Source of the DNA: Pseudomonadota bacterium
GTDB lineage: Bacteria; Pseudomonadota; Alphaproteobacteria; Rhodospirillales; 2-02-FULL-58-16
NCBI GenBank assembly: GCA_022572335.1
Contig: JACZWD010000185.1
Coordinates: forward strand, 1 to 5,086
DNA: 5,086 bases
Direction of reading: 5' to 3'
Shown piece by piece: positions 1 to 5,086 of this stretch. The position numbers and the translations under genes are program-made. The notes below the pieces were generated by a model that saw nothing but the letters and a program-made list of their open reading frames with translations, did not search any database and had not been told where the DNA came from. The first letter of the stretch is position 1. Each line of letters begins with the position of its first letter.

Positions 1-2
1 GT

Positions 3-32
3 ATGCGGGGGACGCCCCCGCGGCCCCCGGCG
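3..32 (+). repeat. GC-rich hairpin repeat, copy 1
   Basis: A perfect 7-bp stem GCGGGGG (5-11) / CCCCCGC (15-21) closes on the loop ACG and is followed by a C-rich and then G-rich tail. The 30-base unit at 3-32 matches the reverse complement of 1264-1293 at 26 of 30 positions, including an identical stem, and resembles 1300-1333. That makes it a dispersed intergenic repeat rather than a one-off structure. The window edge may cut it. Its role is unknown; it could be a transcript end or a short extragenic palindromic element. Confidence 0.55.
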
Positions 33-37
33 TCGTC

Positions 38-73
38 GCGCGCCGCTTGTGATGCTCCAGCATCACGGCGCGC
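38..73. terminator. Strong hairpin, possible terminator of an upstream gene
   Basis: GTGATGCT (49-56) pairs perfectly with AGCATCAC (59-66) around the 2-base loop CC. The stem extends through GCGCGCC (38-44) and GGCGCGC (67-73), with the bases GCTT (45-48) bulged on one side. No T-tract follows on either strand, so it is not a canonical intrinsic terminator. Its position ahead of the asparaginase gene fits the end of a gene lying left of the window, but that gene is not visible. Confidence 0.4.
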
Positions 74-131
74 CGCGCTCCTAGCCGGATGACCTCGCAA
101 GACCGTCGTATGGTGCGCGAAATCGTGCAAG

Positions 132-141
132 TAAGTACTTA
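132..141. promoter_or_regulatory. Palindrome TAAGTACTTA upstream of asparaginase
   Basis: A perfect 10-base palindrome lies 21 bases before the asparaginase start codon, immediately before the weak purine-rich stretch AGGCGGGTGG (141-150). It is AT-rich in a very GC-rich setting. Such short dyads can be operators; GTAAGTACTT-like half-sites recall HxlR/MarR-type targets, but that link is inference. A protein bound here could block transcription start or early elongation. No convincing -35/-10 pair was found next to it. Confidence 0.3.
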
Positions 142-162
142 GGCGGGTGGCACAGATACGCC

Positions 163-1176
163 ATGGGACGGCTCAACCCGGTGTTGGTCGAGGTCACCCG
201 CGGGGACATGGTGGAAAGCCGCCACCGGGGCGCGGCGGCCGTCGTCGACGCGGACGGCTCGGTGGTCCATGCCTGGGGCGACGTCGAGCGGCCGGTCTTT
301 TCACGCTCGGCGATAAAGCCGCTGCAGGCGCTGCCCCTCGTCGAGACCGGGGCCGCCGAACGCTTCGCCCTGAGCGATGTGGAAATCGCGCTTGCCTGCG
401 GCTCCCACGGCGGCGCGCCCGGGCACGTGCGCCCGGTCGCCGCGTGGCTGGAGCGCATCGGGCTGGCGCCCGGGGATCTCGAGTGCGGAACCCACCCGCC
501 CATGGACCAGGCGGCGGCCGGGGCCCTGGTGCGCGCCGGCGAGGACCCCTCGCCGCTGCACAACAACTGCTCGGGCAAGCACGCGGGCTTCCTCACCACG
601 GCCGTTCACCTGGGCGAGGCGACGGCGGGCTACGTGCGGCCCGATCATCCCGTGCAGAAGCGCATCGAGGACGTTCTTGCGGACCTGGGCGGCGTCGCCC
701 TGGCGGGCGCGGCCCGGGGCACCGACGGCTGCGGCATTCCCGTCATCGCCATGCCCTTGACCGCCATCGCCCGCGCCATGGCGCGCCTCGCCGATCCGCG
801 CGGCCTGGCGCCGGCGCGCGCCGCCGCCGTCCGGCGCATCGTCGCCGCCATGACCGGCCACCCCGATCTGGTGGCGGGCCGGGAGCGCTTCGACACGGTG
901 GCGATCGAGGCCGGGCGCGGCGCCTTCGTGGTCAAGATCGGCGCCGAAGGCGTCTACGTCGCCGCCGTGGCCTCGTTGGGCCTGGGCGTGGCGCTGAAGA
1001 TCGACGACGGGGCCCGGCGCGCCGCGGAGACGGTCATGGCCGTGCTGCTGCGCCACCTGGGCGCCCTCGACGCAAAGGCGCAGGCGGCGCTCAAACCCTA
1101 CCTGGACCGGCCCGTGCCGGACCGCGCCGGCGTGCGCGTCGGTTCCGTCGGCGTGGCGAAGGGCTGGCTTGCGTAG
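163..1176 (+). CDS. L-asparaginase, R. etli-type (zinc-dependent, class 3)
   Basis: Hydrolyses L-asparagine to L-aspartate and ammonia, probably in the cytoplasm since no signal peptide is visible. The 337-residue protein spans the whole asparaginase II family (PF06089). It begins with NPVLVEVTRG, typical of the family, which supports the ATG at 163 despite a weak ribosome site (AGGCGGGTGG, 12 bases upstream). The catalytic Ser-Lys tandems known from the Rhizobium etli enzyme ReAV are recognisable: S49 and K52 in SRSAIK, S81 in CGSHGG, and K258 in FVVKIG. The three zinc ligands of ReAV correspond to C136 and K139 in NNCSGKHAG and to C190 in DGCGIP. All key residues are present, so the enzyme should be active. 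This fold is unrelated to E. coli AnsA/AnsB; the R. etli gene has been called ansA, but I leave the symbol blank to avoid confusion. It stands alone on this strand and converges with the methyltransferase gene. Confidence 0.93.
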   Translation: MGRLNPVLVEVTRGDMVESRHRGAAAVVDADGSVVHAWGDVERPVFSRSAIKPLQALPLVETGAAERFALSDVEIALACGSHGGAPGHVRPVAAWLERIGLAPGDLECGTHPPMDQAAAGALVRAGEDPSPLHNNCSGKHAGFLTTAVHLGEATAGYVRPDHPVQKRIEDVLADLGGVALAGAARGTDGCGIPVIAMPLTAIARAMARLADPRGLAPARAAAVRRIVAAMTGHPDLVAGRERFDTVAIEAGRGAFVVKIGAEGVYVAAVASLGLGVALKIDDGARRAAETVMAVLLRHLGALDAKAQAALKPYLDRPVPDRAGVRVGSVGVAKGWLA

Positions 1177-1190
1177 ACTGGCGGTTATAC

Positions 1191-1217
1191 GAGAAGTCAC
1201 AAACATTGTGACTTCTC
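1191..1217 (+). terminator. Perfect hairpin after the asparaginase gene
   Basis: GAGAAGTCACAA (1191-1202) and TTGTGACTTCTC (1206-1217) form a perfect 12-bp stem with the 3-base loop ACA, starting 14 bases after the asparaginase stop. Position and stability suggest transcript termination or 3'-end protection. The downstream bases TGGACCCC are not a T-tract, so termination would be non-canonical. The outer AAGTCA/TGACTT pairs also occur in the hairpin at 1360-1388. Confidence 0.55.
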
Positions 1218-1230
1218 TGGACCCCCTCAA

Positions 1231-1354
1231 GCGCCGGGCGGGCGCGTCCGCGCCCTTGGCTCGCCCCGGGGATCGCGGGGGCGCCCCCCGCATTTCCAGT
1301 GCCCGGGGGACACCCCCCGGCGGCCCCCGGGGGCGGCGGCCCGCGGTCGCGGGC
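1231..1354. repeat. GC-rich hairpin cluster with inverted repeat copies 2 and 3
   Basis: Consecutive short perfect stems fill this stretch. GGGCGCG/CGCGCCC lies at 1240-1255 with a 2-base loop. GCGGGGG/CCCCCGC lies at 1275-1291 with loop CGC and has the same stem as the hairpin at 5-21. CCGGGGG/CCCCCGG lies at 1303-1320, and GCCCGCG/CGCGGGC at 1339-1354. Copy 2 (1264-1293, minus orientation) and copy 3 (1300-1333, plus orientation) face each other across a 6-base spacer and form a larger imperfect inverted repeat. No open frame here looks coding. The cluster may be an extragenic palindromic repeat or a bidirectional transcription block. Confidence 0.55.
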
Positions 1355-1359
1355 TTCTC

Positions 1360-1388
1360 AAGTCAAAACGACCCGGTCGTTTTGACTT
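1360..1388 (-). terminator. Perfect hairpin after the TrmH-family gene
   Basis: AAGTCAAAACGA (1360-1371) pairs with TCGTTTTGACTT (1377-1388) around the 5-base loop CCCGG. It begins 6 bases beyond the methyltransferase stop codon, read on the minus strand, so it is the likely transcript end of the four-gene operon. There is a TTTT run inside the distal arm but no T-tract after it on the minus strand. The AAGTCA/TGACTT base is shared with the hairpin at 1191-1217, which serves the opposing gene. Confidence 0.55.
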
Positions 1389-1394
1389 TCGGTA

Positions 1395-1973
1395 TCAGTC
1401 CTGGTCCACCGCTTCGCCCACCGGCGGGGCGGCGCGGAACTTCTCCATCGGGCGGCGGATCACCGGGTCGCCGAAGACGTGCTCGGGGAGCGCCTCCGTG
1501 GGCCCGCCGGGGCGCTCCGGGCGGCGCGCGAAGCGGCCCAGGCTGAGCATGCGGTCGTACATGAGAATGGCGCCGGCGATGCCCACGTTGACGCTGAACC
1601 GGGTGGGGATGCGGACCACGAAGCCGCAGCGCTCTACCAGCGCCGGGGACAGCGACCCCCGTTCCGGGCCCAGCACGTAGGCGGCGCGGTGGGGGTGGTG
1701 GAAGCTGGGGAGCTCGATGGCGTCGTCGGCCAGCTCGACGCCGACCAGGGTGCACCCCTCGGGCAGGACCAGCGAGCCGACATCGGGGAAACTGTAGAAC
1801 GGCACCGCGCCCGGGGCGTCCGAGGTGTCGGCCTTGCCGCCCTCGGCGCGCGAATAGGCGGCGGCGATGGTGAAGACGAAACCGGCGCCGAACGCGTGGG
1901 CGGAGCGGAACAGGTTGCCCACGTTCATGGTCTTGGTGATCCGCTCGACACCGATGCCGAAGTAGCCGCGCAT
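1395..1973 (-). CDS. TrmH/SpoU-family RNA 2'-O-methyltransferase
   Basis: Predicted to transfer a methyl group from S-adenosylmethionine to a ribose 2'-OH in tRNA or rRNA through the knotted SPOUT fold; the exact target nucleotide cannot be told. The 192-residue protein shows the three family motifs in order. Motif 1 is NVGNLFRSAHAFGA (17-30), with N20 and the probable catalytic R23. Motif 2 is YVLGPERGSLSP (99-110), with E104. Motif 3 is IPTRFSVNVGIAGAI (122-136), with S127 and N129. It lacks the N-terminal RNA-binding extension of RlmB-like members, so it is a short form like many alphaproteobacterial homologues that begin MRGYFGIGVE. The frame stays open upstream to an ATG at 2354, but that extension overlaps the ABM gene out of frame and is not family-like, so the ATG at 1973 is chosen; its ribosome site is weak. 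It is the last gene of the operon, 17 bases after the ABM gene. Confidence 0.88.
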   Translation of the reverse strand: MRGYFGIGVERITKTMNVGNLFRSAHAFGAGFVFTIAAAYSRAEGGKADTSDAPGAVPFYSFPDVGSLVLPEGCTLVGVELADDAIELPSFHHPHRAAYVLGPERGSLSPALVERCGFVVRIPTRFSVNVGIAGAILMYDRMLSLGRFARRPERPGGPTEALPEHVFGDPVIRRPMEKFRAAPPVGEAVDQD

Positions 1974-1990
1974 GGGGACCCCGGGGTTGG

Positions 1991-2347
1991 CTATTCGCCC
2001 GCCGCCTGCGCCTCGGGCGGGACCGCGGGACCGTCGAGCAGGCCGTGCTCGGCGCCATAGTCGCGCACCACCTCGGTCACCCGGATGCGGTAATCGGCGA
2101 ACACCTCGTCCTTGCCCCGCTGCTGGGCCGCCTGGTGATCGGTGTTGTCGCGCCAGGCGCGCACGGCGTCCGCGTCGCGCCACACCGACATCGACAGGTA
2201 TTTGCCTTTCTGGGCCAGGCTCTCGAACCGCTCCACCGAGACGAACCCGTCCACCTTCTCCAGCTCCGGGCGCAGCTGGCCGGCGAGGTCGAAGTACCCC
2301 GCCTCCTTGCCCGGCCTCATCGTCACCTCGAACAGGACTATGACCAT
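1991..2347 (-). CDS. Antibiotic biosynthesis monooxygenase (ABM) fold protein
   Basis: A 118-residue protein of the dimeric alpha+beta-barrel ABM family (PF03992), which includes cofactor-free monooxygenases, haem-degrading IsdG-like enzymes and quinol oxygenases. Visible features are the N-terminal strand MVIVLFEVTMRPG, the helix EAGYFDLAGQLRPELEKVDG, the strand GFVSVERFES, the core KYLSMSVWRD (about 48-57), and the helix DNTDHQAAQQRGKDEVFADY with the conserved H and FADYRIRV (about 67-89). The C-terminal tail is rich in A, P and E and looks disordered. Specific chemistry cannot be assigned. The ATG at 2347 follows a good ribosome site and begins the first beta strand; a longer version from 2410 would add a non-conserved leader that reaches into the end of aacS. 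It lies 72 bases after aacS and 17 before the methyltransferase gene. Confidence 0.82.
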   Translation of the reverse strand: MVIVLFEVTMRPGKEAGYFDLAGQLRPELEKVDGFVSVERFESLAQKGKYLSMSVWRDADAVRAWRDNTDHQAAQQRGKDEVFADYRIRVTEVVRDYGAEHGLLDGPAVPPEAQAAGE

Positions 2348-2354
2348 GGTCCAA

Positions 2355-2360
2355 TCCTTT
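2355..2360 (-). promoter_or_regulatory. Ribosome binding site of the ABM gene
   Basis: Read on the minus strand this is AAAGGA, seven bases before the ATG at 2347. It decides that start over the in-frame ATG at 2410, which has no comparable site. Confidence 0.6.
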
Positions 2361-2419
2361 CCCCTATGCCAGCCGGCCGGTATCCGTCGATGTGAGCCGC
2401 GGGCCACCACAATCGAATT

Positions 2420-4378
<1,959 letters not shown>

Positions 4379-4387
4379 GGATGCGGG

Positions 4388-4394
4388 CCTTCCC
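4388..4394 (-). promoter_or_regulatory. Ribosome binding site of aacS
   Basis: Read on the minus strand this is GGGAAGG, nine bases before the ATG at 4378. It favours that start over the in-frame ATG at 4399, which lies upstream of this site and has no purine-rich stretch before it. Confidence 0.6.
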
Positions 4395-4410
4395 GTCATG
4401 GGTTTGCCAG

Positions 4411-4695
4411 TCAGACGGCGACGCGGAAGGGCCGGGCCTCGACCTTCCGCCACACGTCCCCGGTGACGTAAGGGTCGGAGGCCAGCCAGGCGTCGAGCCC
4501 GGTGTGCGACGGAAAGTCGACCACCAGGACCGAGCCGATCATCGCCCCCTGGTCGTCCAGGATGGCGCCGCCGGTCAGAAGCGTACCCTCTTCCTTCATC
4601 CGCCGGGCGTTCTCCAGGTGCGCCGTCCGCGCCGCCAGGCGCCGGTCCTGGGCCCCGGCGTCGGTACCGTCGTAAGCGATGACCACGAACTGCAT
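4411..4695 (-). CDS. YciI-family protein
   Basis: A 94-residue protein of the YciI family (PF03795), a compact ferredoxin-like alpha+beta fold. Characteristic features are the strand MQFVVIAYDG, the helix with RTAHLENARRMKEEG (H26 being the conserved family histidine), the strand LLTGGAILDDQGAMIGSVLV (39-58), and the tail DPYVTGDVWRKVEARPFRV (74-92), in which the DPYV and VW..VE..PFR elements are strongly family-like. Family members have been linked to small-molecule enzymes such as chloromuconolactone dehalogenase-type reactions, but most have no known substrate and none can be assigned here. The ATG at 4695 is preceded by AAGGGGGG (4700-4707, minus strand), an excellent ribosome site. The frame continues upstream to 4812, but that leader is not conserved-looking. 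It is the first gene of the probable operon with aacS. Confidence 0.88.
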   Translation of the reverse strand: MQFVVIAYDGTDAGAQDRRLAARTAHLENARRMKEEGTLLTGGAILDDQGAMIGSVLVVDFPSHTGLDAWLASDPYVTGDVWRKVEARPFRVAV

Positions 4696-4734
4696 GACGC
4701 CCCCCTTGCCACCGGATGGTCCGGCAATTGCGGC

Positions 4735-4763
4735 AGTATGCGGTCGGCATGCACCCGGTGCAA
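4735..4763 (-). promoter_or_regulatory. Candidate sigma-70-type promoter with overlapping dyad
   Basis: On the minus strand TTGCAC (4758-4763) and CATACT (4735-4740) are separated by 17 bases. They match the -35 consensus at 3 of 6 and the -10 consensus at 4 of 6 positions. Transcription would begin near 4728, leaving a leader of roughly 33 bases before the YciI start, so this could drive the whole operon. A dyad, TGCACC/GGTGCA around one base (4750-4762), overlaps the -35 and spacer and could be an operator. The call rests on pattern only. Confidence 0.35.
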
Positions 4764-4779
4764 CCCAGCCCCGCGGCGG

Positions 4780-4904
4780 GTAGTGTCTCAGTTTGAAATC
4801 CTGCCGAACCAACGCCCTGAACGTTCGCTATTTAGCGGATCATGTCTGCTTTACGCCCAACGGCACACATTTGCGCAGGGTCATCGGCACTTCTGCTCAT
4901 GACC
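4780..4904. other. Lower-GC non-coding stretch, possible decayed or repeated DNA
   Basis: Between the operon promoter and the mobile element the GC content drops visibly and no convincing gene is present. A small hairpin CGCTA/TAGCG lies at 4826-4837, and an imperfect inverted pair ATGTCTGC / GGCACACAT spans about 4841-4870. The style differs from the coding DNA around it. It may be a remnant of transferred or repetitive DNA that continues after the element at 5057-5086, where I also see no gene. Confidence 0.35.
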
Positions 4905-5052
4905 CAGGCTGTGTGAAAACTCGGGTCGGAAGAGCGTCGGCGCAACAATAGACTCGGCAATAGCGGACGCGTGAACCATTATTGCCTGCGACGGCGGTTA
5001 CGCGAATCAATGTTGCGCGCTCGGGCCTCGAAAATAGTTTTTACACAGCCTG
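4905..5052. mobile_element. MITE-like element or internally deleted insertion sequence
   Basis: The ends are inverted copies: 4904-4921 reads CCAGGCTGTGTGAAAACT, and the reverse complement of 5036-5053 reads CCAGGCTGTGTAAAAACT, giving 17 of 18 matches. The direct repeat GACC lies immediately outside both ends (4901-4904 and 5053-5056), consistent with a 4-base target duplication. Internally GCGCAACA (4940-4947) is mirrored by TGTTGCGC (5010-5017), so similarity between the arms extends inward. With 148 bases there is no room for a transposase, so it would depend on an enzyme encoded elsewhere. GGCTGTGTGAAAAC-type ends recall IS5/IS1182-like families; the exact family is uncertain. Confidence 0.68.
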
Positions 5053-5086
5053 GACCCGTAACCGACGTTGGCTCCAACACATCAAC

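Noticed and set aside
301..1293. A 330-codon minus-strand open frame opposite the asparaginase gene
   Set aside because: Composition is biased (R, G, A, H) and no motif is visible, whereas the plus strand has every catalytic residue of asparaginase.
1191..1388. CRISPR-like array suggested by repeated hairpins
   Set aside because: The repeats are of unequal length, differ in sequence and orientation, and have no regular spacers.
1974..2354. Open frame extending the TrmH-family protein N-terminally by 127 residues
   Set aside because: The extension overlaps the ABM gene out of frame, is arginine- and glycine-rich low-complexity sequence, and the family normally begins at MRGYFGIG.
2366..2410. 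Weak inverted repeat around GCCGGCCGG between aacS and the ABM gene
   Set aside because: The stem is short and mismatched, and there is no T-tract; not strong enough to call a terminator or attenuator.
4696..4812. N-terminal extension of the YciI-family protein, or a separate small gene
   Set aside because: The YciI fold starts at MQFVV, which has a strong ribosome site directly before it; the upstream residues do not resemble the family and cover the likely promoter.
4381..4902. A plus-strand open frame of 173 codons across the YciI gene and its upstream region
   Set aside because: It is antisense to YciI and runs into non-coding DNA with no recognisable motif.

Overview
The window comes from a GC-rich bacterial chromosome, most likely an alphaproteobacterium and plausibly Rhodospirillales-like. 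This rests on protein character: an R. etli-type (zinc-dependent, class 3) L-asparaginase, a short TrmH/SpoU methyltransferase starting MRGYFGIGVE as in alphaproteobacteria, and an acetoacetyl-CoA synthetase ending in the HGRPVKNT-type tail. The taxonomic call is an inference; no rRNA or marker gene is present.

Layout. Positions 1-162 hold GC-rich hairpins and the upstream region of a plus-strand L-asparaginase gene (163-1176). Positions 1177-1394 are a 218-base convergent intergenic region packed with inverted repeats. From 4695 down to 1395, four minus-strand genes run in the same direction with gaps of 32, 72 and 17 bases and probably form one operon: a YciI-family protein (4411-4695), acetoacetyl-CoA synthetase aacS (2420-4378), an antibiotic-biosynthesis-monooxygenase (ABM) fold protein (1991-2347) and a TrmH-family RNA methyltransferase (1395-1973). 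Positions 4696-5086 contain no gene. They hold a candidate operon promoter, a stretch of lower GC content, and a 148-base transposase-free element with matched inverted ends and a 4-base direct repeat (4905-5052), which looks like a MITE or an internally deleted insertion sequence.

How the genes fit together. Asparaginase releases ammonia and aspartate from asparagine. AacS activates acetoacetate (from ketone-body, polyhydroxybutyrate, leucine or aromatic breakdown) to acetoacetyl-CoA, which feeds thiolase or polymer synthesis. The two small proteins flanking aacS belong to ferredoxin-like alpha/beta families (YciI and ABM) whose members are often small oxidative or detoxifying enzymes; their substrates cannot be read from sequence. 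The methyltransferase is probably a housekeeping RNA 2'-O-methylase that shares the transcript. I see no defence system, CRISPR array, tRNA, rRNA or clearly novel multi-gene system. The most unusual material is non-coding: the MITE-like element and the hairpin-dense intergenic region.
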